Position numbers and translations under genes: made by a program
Part shown: piece after piece, positions 8,168 to 16,254 of the stretch
Position numbering within the stretch: position 1 is the first letter of the stretch
Layout: each line of letters begins with the position of its first letter
The notes under the pieces: model-generated
Seen by the model: the letters and a program-made list of their open reading frames with translations, nothing else
What the model was told of the DNA's origin: nothing
Databases searched by the model: none
From: Bacillus sp. JCM 19058
GTDB taxonomy: Bacteria; Bacillota; Bacilli; Bacillales_H; Bacillaceae_D
Assembly: GCA_001310555.1 (NCBI GenBank)
Contig: BAXO01000107.1
Span: forward strand, 1 to 17,659
Direction: 5' to 3'
Length of the DNA stretch: 17,659 nt

Positions 8168-8185
8168 CAATTGATCTAGCAATTG
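8168..8185. promoter_or_regulatory. Inverted repeat CAATTG-N6-CAATTG in the operon leader
   Basis: Two CAATTG half-sites with a 6-nt spacer (ATCTAG) form an 18-bp element just after the putative -10 box and just before the AAAGGGGG ribosome binding site. Its position would suit an operator, or a small hairpin at the start of the transcript. No known consensus is matched with confidence. Confidence 0.3.
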
Positions 8186-8202
8186 TAAAGGGGGCAGCAG
8201 CA

Positions 8203-9529
8203 ATGATGAAGCACAAGAAAATAGGGGCGGTTTGCATTCTTTTAATCAGCTTATTTCTTGCAGCCTGTAACTCTAGCAGCAGTGGTGATGGAGATGTCGA
8301 ACTGACGTGGCTTGTGACCACAAGCTCTGTAAGAGATGGCTGGTATACACAAATGATTGAGGAGTTTGAAGCAGAGAACGAGCATATTACGATCGAGCTC
8401 GTTACGATACCACAGGACGAAATGGATCAACGCCTCTCGACGATGCTGGCTGGAGGCAACGCACCGGATGTATGGTCGCCAAACTGGTCTCGCTCAGGGT
8501 TTGGGACGTATCAGCAACGAGATGCACTACTTGATTTAACCGGGTATATCGAACAAGATATTGATTTTTTGGAAGGCATTCCACAAGAGTTGATGGAACT
8601 GTATTCGGTGGATGGTCGTTCCTACGGGATTCCAATGTTGAACATGGGAACATACCTTTTTTACAATAAGGACATTTTTGATGAGGCCGGAGTAGACTAT
8701 CCAACGACGGATTGGGAGGATACGAATTGGGAATGGAATTCGCTTGTTGAGAAGGCGATCTCCTTGACAGAAAATATTGATAATCCGAATGAGCCATTTA
8801 TGGGCTTCATAATCCCGAAACGCCGAATCGGTTTTCATGGTTGTTTGGTGGCGATTATTTTACAGAGGAAGCTATCAAACAGGAGTAATGGGGGAACCCC
8901 AGGCGGTAGCCAATCCTAAAAATAAGGAATCCGTCGAAGCCAATTATGACCTGATTTATACTCATCGTGTTTCTCCTAGCCCGACACAGGTCGATGCCAT
9001 GGAACAGATTAGTGATCCGTTCTTATCAGGGAGAGTAGCGATGACGATAAATGGCGGATGGGGAATCATGTCCTATTTGCCTGCAGACTTTAATTGGGGG
9101 TTTGCTGCTATGCCTTATGTGGACGAAGGTCGCCAAGTTCCGATGTATGTTGACCCTTGGACGATCGGACAAGACTCTGACCACCCGGATGAGGCGTGGG
9201 AATTTATTAAGTTTATTACCGATCCAGAAGGGGGTGGCTACCAGCAGATGGTTGACCTGAACAATCCCCCGGTATATGAACATTTATACGAAGAGTATTA
9301 TGAATCGATTGCCAGCTATGAAAATATTGATATGACAGTAGAGCAAATAAGTGAGGCGATTGAGGGAGCACGGCTGTATGGCCGGGGAGCGGATAATCAT
9401 CTTATTTCGGGGTTTTCTAATATCCGTAACGTGATGTTTCAGTCAATTAATGCCGTCTATAACGACAATAAAGAGATCGATGAGGCGCTCGAGGAAATGG
9501 ATCAAAACCTACGCAATTTAAATGAGTAA
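8203..9529 (+). pseudogene. ABC transporter sugar-binding lipoprotein, two frameshifts
   Basis: The corrected protein has 442 residues, standard for a family 1 extracellular solute-binding protein. It has a lipoprotein signal peptide ending in LFLAACNSSSSG, with Cys22 as the lipidated residue, so it is anchored outside the membrane. ELTWLVTTSS, RLSTMLAGGNAPDVW, YGIPMLNMGTYLFYNKDIFDEAG, FLSGRVAMTINGGW and DHPDEAWEFIKFITDPEGG are typical family segments. The start is the first of two ATG codons, after AAAGGGGG at 8187-8194. The frame is lost near 8805-8812 and again near 8875-8882, each by one apparently missing base and not in long homopolymers; the halves otherwise join as DYFTEEAIK then GVMGEPQAV. 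It is the first gene of the operon and delivers substrate to the next two gene products. Confidence 0.88.
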
Positions 9530-9543
9530 TTGAAAGAATATTT

Positions 9544-9572
9544 GAATAGGGAGCCAAGCTGGCTTCCTATTC
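9544..9572 (+). other. Intercistronic hairpin between binding protein and permease genes
   Basis: GAATAGGGAGCCA (9544-9556) and TGGCTTCCTATTC (9560-9572) form a 13-bp stem with one G-U pair and a 3-nt loop. No T run follows, so it is unlikely to be a full terminator. Such hairpins after binding-protein genes commonly protect the upstream mRNA or give partial termination, so that more binding protein than permease is made. Its position, 15 nt after the stop and 4 nt before the permease RBS, fits that role. Confidence 0.75.
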
Positions 9573-9588
9573 GTTAGGGAGGATCGGA

Positions 9589-10531
9589 ATGGCCAAAACA
9601 AAGCGCGCTGCAGCCGCTCTAACAAATCGCAAAAAAAGGTAGGCTTTCGAGAGAGCAACGCAAGGAAGAACGTGATTTTTATTTGTTTATCTCGCCTTGG
9701 CTCATTGGGTTTGTGCTATTTATCGGTGGACCAATTATTGCTTCTTTAATCCTCAGCTTTACGAATTACAATGTGATTGATCTCCCTCAATGGCTCGGGC
9801 TCTCCAATTACATACGGTTATTTCAAGATAATTTATTTTACCAATCGTTGAAAGTAACCGGGCTGTTTGTATTGCTTGGCGTACCCTTTACGATTATTGT
9901 CAGCTTATTCTTGGCCGTGCTCCTTAATCAAAAAGTAAAGGGCCAAGCTTTTTTTCGGACATTCTACTATGCCCCTAGTGTGATCTCTGGTGTGTCGGTT
10001 GCTTTTCTATGGGCATGGCTGCTTAACCCGGATTTTGGGGTCGTTAATACGCTCATTTATGATTGGTTTGGTATACGAGGGCCGGGCTGGTTTACACGTA
10101 CTGATTGGGTCATCCCTTCATTCGTCCTTATGCGTTTTACCGCGCTTGGCAGCACAATGATAATTTTCTTAGCGAGCTTGCAAAGCTTGCCAGATGAATT
10201 ATACGAAGCGGCAGCCATTGATGGCGCAAGCGGCATTCGTCGGTTTTTTTCGATTACCGTACCATTGATATCGCCTGTCATTTTATTTAACACGATTATG
10301 TCAATCATCTCATCCTTTCAAATCTTTACGGAGGCGTACGTCATTACTTCGGGCGGTCCAGAGTGGGGATCTTACTTTTATGTGCTGTATTTATTTGACA
10401 CGGCCTTTAGCCAATTTCGAATGGGCTATGCATCTGCGCAAGCATGGATTCTCTTTCTCATTATTTTCTCTTTTACGATGCTAACGCTGTGGCTATCACG
10501 CAAGAAAGTCCACTACGAATATGAAAAATAA
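9589..10531 (+). CDS. ABC transporter permease, CUT1 family (MalF-like), N-terminal frameshift
   Basis: A membrane permease with about six transmembrane segments, corrected length 313 residues. The EAA loop that contacts the ATPase is clear: EAAAIDGASGIRRFF starts near residue 206 and is followed by the ITVPLISP continuation. The N-terminus is basic (MAKTKRAAAALTNRKK) and precedes FYLFISPWLIGFVLF, the first membrane helix. The ATG at 9589 follows AGGGAGG at 9576-9582. The frame breaks at A7 (9631-9637); six A gives RKKGRLSREQRKEERDFYLF. Without that correction only a version starting at 9683 is open, lacking the N-terminal tail. The stop is 21 nt before the next start. It pairs with the following permease to form the channel. 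Confidence 0.9.
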
Positions 10532-10552
10532 ACTGATGGGAGGGAGAGAGCC

Positions 10553-11425
10553 ATGTTCTTGCCAGAAAGATGGTTTACAAAGCTTTACCGGCCCGGTGAT
10601 GTCAGCCCATTTGGCCGTATCGTCACCTATGCATTATTAATTGTATGCTTCTGTTTATTCGCGTTTCCCGTGCTCTGGATGCTAACGACGTCGTTAAAAA
10701 CTTTGGGACAAGTCCACCAGACGCCGATGAACTGGTTCCCATGGCCATTGCAATGGAACAATTTTTTCGAGGTGTTTGACACGGTTCCTTTTGGCCGCTA
10801 CCTTTGGAACACCTCGTGGTATACAATTGTGACCGTGACAGCAACTGTGTTTACATCAACGCTCGTTGCCTTTGCTTTTGCTAGGCTAAGAGCGCGGGGG
10901 AGGAATATTTTCTTTGTCATCGTACTTGCCACAATGATGATTCCACGCAAGTGGTCATGATTCCTCAGTATTTGATTTTCAATGAACTGGGCTGGCTTAA
11001 TAGCTACTTGCATTAGTCATCCCATCGTTTGGAGCAAGCGCTTTCTTAATCTTTTTGCTGCGACAATTCTATCTAGGGCTGCCTAAGGAATTAGATGACG
11101 CTGTTAAGATCGATGGCGGTGGTTCATTTGTGCTCTATTTTCGGATCATTCTGCCGCTATCCGTACCAGCAATGACGACAGCGGCCATTCTTGAGTTCAT
11201 GTATCGTTGGAATGATTTGTTGGGGCCGTTAATTTACTTGAACAGCTCGACAAAATATCCGCTTACGTTAGGCTTAGCCAATTTCACGAGCATGTATAGC
11301 GCAACACCGTGGAATTTATTAATGGCTGCCTCCTTAATGGCTGTATTGCCACCATTGCTCCTGTTTTTCTTTTTTTTCAAAAATACTTTATTCAGGGAAT
11401 TGTCGTGTCAGGAACAAAAGGATAA
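10553..11425 (+). pseudogene. ABC transporter permease, CUT1 family (MalG-like), frameshifted
   Basis: The second channel subunit, corrected length 291 residues with about six membrane segments. It begins with a basic tail and ALLIVCFCLFAFPVLWMLTT. The EAA-type loop reads LPKELDDAVKIDGGGSF, then IILPLSVPA. The C-terminus, QKYFIQGIVVSGTKG, is the canonical end of MalG-type permeases. It is recovered only if T8 at 11370-11377 is read as T9, which moves the stop to 11423-11425 instead of 11435. Two other single-base losses, near 10943-10950 (MMIP then QVVMIPQY) and near 11010-11013 (NSYL then LVIPSFGASAF), interrupt the middle. GGGAGGGAG at 10538-10546 supports the ATG. No ATPase gene follows; in Bacillus such importers usually use the shared ATPase MsmX. 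Confidence 0.88.
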
Positions 11426-11450
11426 TAAAAATTGAAAGAGGTGCCATATA

Positions 11451-12527
11451 ATGAATAAACAGCAGCACGAAATCAATGTAGGGATTATTGGAACGGGGTT
11501 TATGGGAAAAGCCCATGCCAAGGGGTATCAAATGTTCGGTATTCCTATTGGCATGTTTGCTTCTCGCGAAGTGGAAAAGGCAAAAGAAACGGCGGAAGCA
11601 TTCGGTGTCAGTAAATGGACCGATGACTGGCGCCAGTTAATTCTCGACCCGGAAATTGATTGCGTCGACATTACTGTGCCTAACTATTTGCACTTTGATG
11701 TGGCGATGGCTTGCATTGAAGCGAACAAGCCATTTTTAATTGAAAAGCCATTGGCGAGGAATACAAAAGAAGGAAAAGCAATCGTTGCGGCAGCAAAAGA
11801 GAAAGGAATTGTCGCTGTCTATGGTGAAAATATGAGATACAAGCCGGCGTTAATGCGAACGAAGGAAATCATTGATCAAGGTGGCCTCGGCGAGATCATC
11901 ATGCTGCGCTCTAATGAAATCCATAATGGCCCGTTTCATAGCGAATGGTTTTGGGATGCTGAGCTAACAGGAGGCGGCGCTGCAATTGATATGGGTATTC
12001 ACGGCCTTTATACGCTCGAATGGATCATGGGTTCGAAAATAAAGCGAGTGTATGCAGAAACAGACGTGTTGAAATGGGGTGAGTATTGCAAAAATGGTTC
12101 TGAAGATACCGCACTTGTCATTGTGCGATTTGAAAATGGAGGCATGGCGGAGTTAGTCAATAGCTGGGCCATTACCGGAGGAATGGACATCAGGTTAGAG
12201 GTCTTTGGTAAGGAAGGGACTGCGTATGTGAGCACAACCCACGATGCTGGCGGGCTTCGTGTTCATAGCCATCCAGGGTATGGACAGTCCGTTGAAGAAG
12301 CAGCAACAGAAAAGCCTCATGTCGTATCTACGAAAGGCTGGGGATTTCCTTCGCCTGATGATGAGCTGCAGCGGGGGCATGCGTACGAGGTTAAGCATTT
12401 CATTGATTGTGTTCGGGGTGCCGATGAGCCCAAATCAACTCTGGAGGAAGGCTTGCGGGCGCTAGAGCTAGTTGAGGCAATCTACGAGTCGGCTTGTACA
12501 AGGAAGGCAGTAGAACTGAACATTTAA
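11451..12527 (+). CDS. Gfo/Idh/MocA-family oxidoreductase (first copy)
   Basis: An intact 358-residue NAD(P)-dependent dehydrogenase acting on a sugar, inositol or sugar derivative. The Rossmann domain starts with VGIIGTGFMGKAH, with the G-x-G-x-x-G at residues 14-19. E98-K99-P100 is the conserved EKP motif, whose lysine acts in catalysis. GGGAAIDMGIHG has D180 and H184, the usual catalytic pair of the C-terminal alpha/beta domain. The ATG follows AAAGAGGTG at 11435-11443 with a 7-nt gap. It is one of the few genes here with no frame break. A second Gfo/Idh gene lies two genes on, which suggests consecutive oxidation and reduction steps or different substrates. The substrate is not identifiable by motif. 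Confidence 0.92.
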   Translation: MNKQQHEINVGIIGTGFMGKAHAKGYQMFGIPIGMFASREVEKAKETAEAFGVSKWTDDWRQLILDPEIDCVDITVPNYLHFDVAMACIEANKPFLIEKPLARNTKEGKAIVAAAKEKGIVAVYGENMRYKPALMRTKEIIDQGGLGEIIMLRSNEIHNGPFHSEWFWDAELTGGGAAIDMGIHGLYTLEWIMGSKIKRVYAETDVLKWGEYCKNGSEDTALVIVRFENGGMAELVNSWAITGGMDIRLEVFGKEGTAYVSTTHDAGGLRVHSHPGYGQSVEEAATEKPHVVSTKGWGFPSPDDELQRGHAYEVKHFIDCVRGADEPKSTLEEGLRALELVEAIYESACTRKAVELNI

Positions 12528-12546
12528 CGGGAGAAGGTGGACGGCT

Positions 12547-13345
12547 ATGAATATGGCAGTAGCAGGCTTTTCATTTTTTTCATCTCCTCAAGCAAGGGAG
12601 AATGGATATTTTTCATTATTTGGAGTCAGTTAAATATCGATATCATCTGAATACGGTTGATTTATGGAATGGATTTATTACCGAATATAAGGATGGGTTG
12701 CGCTTTTTGCCTGATGAAGCTTATCTACAGCAGATTAAGGATGTCATGGATGAGGAAGAGTTAACTCTTGTGAATTTTGCCATTGATGGCGCCCACATTT
12801 GGGACCCTGATCCTGATAAGCGTGAACAGCTGTATAAAAATGCGCTTACCCATTTGAAGGCAGCTAAGCTGCTAGGGGCAAAAACGGTCAGAATTGATAC
12901 AGGAGGCTATGATTCATTTACTATGGACGACGAACAATTTGAGCATATCGTCAAACGATATCAGGAATATTGCCAAATTGCCGCTGACTATGGATTTGTG
13001 ATTGGACCAGAAAACCATATGGGACCTTCATTGGTTCCAAGTGAAATGAAGAAAATTGCCGAGGCTGTGAACCATCCGAGCTATGGGGTCCTGCTCCATA
13101 TGAACCGCTGGGAGTTGGATGAAGAAGGCAACGGGAATGAATGGCTCGCCCCTTGGGCGTTTCACGTGCACTTTGATCCAAAACGGACCGATTTGGCAAA
13201 TGCAACCTGCGAAATCGAGACCTTAAAACAAGCGGGCTACAATGGATGCTGGTCGGTGGAGCACTATACAACGACAAGCCCTTTTAACGAGGTAGAGTGG
13301 GCATTAGCTTCATTAAAAAGAAGTTTATCAAGCTACGATGGCTAA
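12547..13345 (+). CDS. Sugar phosphate isomerase/epimerase (xylose isomerase-like TIM barrel), N-terminal frameshift
   Basis: A TIM-barrel protein of the AP endonuclease family 2 type, corrected length 265 residues. Such enzymes isomerise or epimerise keto-sugars, or act as dehydratases on inosose-like compounds, using a divalent metal. Likely metal ligands are the Glu in GPENHMG, the His in LLHMNRW, the His in HVHFD and the Glu in SVEHYT, each at the end of a strand. The first residues, MNMAVAGFSFFHLLKQGR, join to MDIFHYLESVKYR only if T7 at 12574-12580 is read as T6. As given, only the part from the ATG at 12602 is open, losing the first strand. AAGGTGG at 12534-12540 supports the ATG at 12547. 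It lies between two Gfo/Idh genes, a common arrangement in inositol and keto-sugar pathways. Confidence 0.85.
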
Positions 13346-13368
13346 AAAAATGACTGGGGATGGAACAG

Positions 13369-14500
13369 ATGAAAACGATTAAGCTAGGAATTATTGGTGT
13401 CGGGTTAATTGGCAAATCGCATCTGGAGATCTATCGAGAAATCGAAGGAGCGGAAGTGATTGCCGTTTGTGATATTAACGTTGAAGAAGCCCGGAAGGTA
13501 GCGGAACAATACGATGTACCGCATGTATTTTCTGATTTTCGAGATTTGCTCGAACGAGAAGAGATTGATGCCGTTGATATTTGTTTGCACAACAACCTCC
13601 ATTCAGCATTTACGATCGAAAGCTTAAAAAAAGGGAAAGCATGTCTATTGTGAGAAGCCTATTGCAGGAACTTATTTTGACGGGCAAGCAATGGTTGAAG
13701 CGGCAAAAGACTATGATCGGCTGCTTCATATCCAGCTAGGGTCGTTGTACCGTCTTGATACAAAGGCGGCACGCGCTTTAATTGACGATGGTCAACTTGG
13801 TAACATTTATCATGCGCGTTCGACAGGATTCCGAAGGAGAGGGCGCCCGTATGTCGACGGATATGGGACGAAGGCGTTCACACGGAAAGAAAGTGCTGGA
13901 GGCGGCGCATTATTAGATATGGGTGTCTATCATTTAGCGCAAATTCTCTATTTGCTTGATTTGCCGAAAGTAAAAACGGTTTCTGGCAAGCTCTATCAAG
14001 AAATGGCTATGGATGCTGGCAGAAGAGCGGAGAGCGGCTTCGATGTGGAGGAATTTAGCACTGGCTTTGTTCGGATGGAAGGTGGCTTGACGCTTGATAT
14101 TATCGAAGCTTGGTCCGTCCATTTAGGGAAATTAGAAGGCTCCAGCATTCTCGGCTCAAACGGTGGCATACAGCTGCATCCTTACTCAGATAAGTCACCG
14201 GACAGCAAATTTAGCTTTCATACGACAATCGCTGATATCGATTTTGACAGCACGACTGATTTGGGGCAAATGAATGTTAGGCGACACCGTTTGTACGAAA
14301 ATGAGGATGCATATAATTCCTCCCAGCATCACTGGATTGCTGCCCTACAAGAGCGTGTGCCGTTGCTACCAACTGCCGAAATTGCTTTGCTTACGATGCT
14401 CATTAGTGAAGGGATCTATCTTTCGGATCAATTAGAGCGGGAAGTAACGGCGGATGAAATCATGGCCAAATCCAAATCCGCAGCGATTTCGATAATATAA
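13369..14500 (+). pseudogene. Gfo/Idh/MocA-family oxidoreductase (second copy), one frameshift
   Basis: The corrected product has 376 residues and the same architecture as the first copy: KLGIIGVGLIGKSH with the nucleotide-binding glycines, then HVYCEKPIAGTYF containing the EKP motif, then AGGGALLDMGVYHL with the catalytic Asp and His. The sequence is clearly diverged from the first copy, including an unusual RSTGFRRRGRPYVDGYG stretch near the active site, so it is unlikely to be a recent duplicate. The frame breaks at A7 (13626-13632), just before the EKP motif; six A restores SLKKGKHVYCEKP. The ATG at 13369 is preferred to that at 13360 because GGGG at 13356-13359 is too close to the earlier one. 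The stop is 16 nt before the next gene. Substrate unknown. Confidence 0.87.
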
Positions 14501-14516
14501 GGTGGCTTAAACAAAA

Positions 14517-16121
14517 ATGAAAACCGACTATTTACTTTATCCATACCAATCGAAAAGAATGACCGTCCATGCTAAAAACGGGATGGTAGCGACGACTCAG
14601 CCATTGGCCGCCCAGGCTGGGTTGCGTATATTACAGCAAGGAGGAAACGCCATTGATGCAGCGATAGCCACAGCTGCTGCACTTACGGTCGTTGAACCGA
14701 ATTCAAACAGTATCGGCGGCGATTCCTTTGCTCTTGTTTGGGCAGAAGGTAAACTCCACGGATTAAATGGAAGCGGCCCGGCACCAGCAGCCCTATCCAT
14801 TGAGAAAGTGAAAGCGATGGGGCATGAGAATATGCCATCTCAAGGGGTTTTGCCAATTACGGTTCCAGGGACACCAGCCTCGTGGGCGGTGTTGTCAGAA
14901 AGGTTTGGCAAGCTTTCATTGCTGGAGGTACTAACGCCAGCAATCGAATATGCGGAGCAAGGGTTTCCGGTGTCGCCTGAAATTGGACGCTTTTGGGAAT
15001 TGCGGTACAAGGAGTATAAGGAACCATTAAAAGGCGAAGAATTTTCCGAGTGGTTTCGAGTATACGCGCCGGAAGGGCGAGCGCCGCGAATTGGTGAACT
15101 GTGGAAATCTGACGATCATGCAAACACGCTGAAGGAAATCGGAGAAACAAACGCAAGCTCCTTCTATAATGGAAATCTAGCAAAAAAAATTGTCAGCTGT
15201 ATGAAAGAGTTTAAAGGATTTCTGAATGAAGGCGATTTGAAACGCTATCAACCAGAATGGGTGGAGCCTATACATGCCAATTATCGCGGCTATGATGTTT
15301 GGCAAATCCCTCCAAATGGGCAAGGGCTCGTCGCTTTGCTTGCTTTAAATATTCTGAAAGGGTATGACTTTACTGCCCATGATGCAGTCGATTCTTTCCA
15401 TAAACAGATTGAGGCGGTGAAACTAGCCTACATCGATGGGCTCGATTATATCACCGATCCCCAATATATGAAGATAAGCGAAAAAGCATTGCTGGCACAA
15501 GCGTATGCGGAGGAAAGAAGAAAATTGATTGGGGAAAATGCAATCATGCCAACGTCGGGAGAGCCAATTCATGGAGAAACAGTCTATTTGGCTACGGCGG
15601 ATGGGGAAGGAAATATGGTTTCTTTTATCCAAAGTCATGCGGGTGATTTTGGCTCAGCTGTTGTCGTTCCGGGAACGGGAATATGCTTACAAAATAGGGG
15701 CACGGGCTTTTCTCTCGATGCTTCCCATCATAACGCACTAGCTGGGGGCAAGAAGACGTTTCATACGATTATTCCCGGATTTCTAACGAAGGGAAACCAT
15801 CCGGTCGGCCCGTTTGGAGTGATGTGCGGAATGATTCAACCACAAGCCCATGTCCAAGTCGTCATGAACATGATCGACTATCACTTAAATCCACAAGCTG
15901 CACTTGATGCGCCGCGATGGCGCTGGATCAAAGAGAATCGAATCGAAGTAGAGCCACAGTTCCCTGACCACATAGCGCAAGCGTTGAGCCGTAGAGGTCA
16001 TGTGGTCGAGCGCGCAGTCGATTCTAGTATGTTTGGTAGAGGACAGATCATTATTAGAGACGAAGAGGGGAGGCTAGCAGGTGTACAGAGCCAAGGCAGA
16101 TGGAGTATAGCCGTCTGGTGA
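14517..16121 (+). CDS. Gamma-glutamyltransferase family protein, cytoplasmic (YwrD-like)
   Basis: An intact 534-residue N-terminal nucleophile hydrolase. The precursor would cleave itself before Thr355 in HGETVYLATADGEGN, giving a large subunit (1-354) and a small subunit (355-534). GMVATTQPLAAQAGLRIL and GGNAIDAAIATAAALTVVEP are typical Ggt N-terminal segments, and GVMCGMIQPQAHVQVVMNM and LDAPRWRW are typical of the YwrD-type branch. No signal peptide is visible, so the protein is probably cytoplasmic, unlike secreted glutathione-degrading Ggt. Related proteins include oxamate amidohydrolase and acylases, so the substrate may be any gamma-glutamyl or acyl amide. AAGGTGG at 14499-14505 precedes the ATG by 11 nt. 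As last gene of the sugar operon, it may cleave an amide from the imported sugar conjugate; this is inference. Confidence 0.9.
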   Translation: MKTDYLLYPYQSKRMTVHAKNGMVATTQPLAAQAGLRILQQGGNAIDAAIATAAALTVVEPNSNSIGGDSFALVWAEGKLHGLNGSGPAPAALSIEKVKAMGHENMPSQGVLPITVPGTPASWAVLSERFGKLSLLEVLTPAIEYAEQGFPVSPEIGRFWELRYKEYKEPLKGEEFSEWFRVYAPEGRAPRIGELWKSDDHANTLKEIGETNASSFYNGNLAKKIVSCMKEFKGFLNEGDLKRYQPEWVEPIHANYRGYDVWQIPPNGQGLVALLALNILKGYDFTAHDAVDSFHKQIEAVKLAYIDGLDYITDPQYMKISEKALLAQAYAEERRKLIGENAIMPTSGEPIHGETVYLATADGEGNMVSFIQSHAGDFGSAVVVPGTGICLQNRGTGFSLDASHHNALAGGKKTFHTIIPGFLTKGNHPVGPFGVMCGMIQPQAHVQVVMNMIDYHLNPQAALDAPRWRWIKENRIEVEPQFPDHIAQALSRRGHVVERAVDSSMFGRGQIIIRDEEGRLAGVQSQGRWSIAVW

Positions 16122-16158
16122 AAGGCGAGCTGTTCAAGAAAAATTATTCATATGCAAT

Positions 16159-16196
16159 GCAGGTACGGGAACCGCCCATACCTGCTTATTTTATTT
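16159..16196 (+). terminator. Rho-independent terminator of the transporter-dehydrogenase operon
   Basis: GCAGGTA (16159-16165) pairs with TACCTGC (16179-16185), with an inner GGG/CCC pair and one C-A mismatch. A T-rich tail (TTATTTTATTT) follows. It is 38 bp after the Ggt-like gene stop and closes the seven-gene run. Confidence 0.8.
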
Positions 16197-16222
16197 AGTC
16201 TATCATTCTTTTATGCTAGAAT
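16194..16222 (+). promoter_or_regulatory. Extended -10 promoter of the lipoprotein gene
   Basis: TATGC-TAGAAT provides an extended -10 element (TG at 16214-16215, TAGAAT at 16217-16222). A poor -35 (TTTAGT, 16194-16199) lies 17 nt upstream and overlaps the T tail of the preceding terminator. The start of the lipoprotein gene is 33 bp downstream. Confidence 0.5.
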
Positions 16223-16254
16223 AGATTTTATCATTTCAAATTGGAGGATGGTCC

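Noticed and set aside
8041..8202. Catabolite-response (CcpA) site in the operon control region
   Set aside because: No stretch matches the TGWAANCGNTNWCA consensus well enough; the nearest candidates miss the central CG or one arm.
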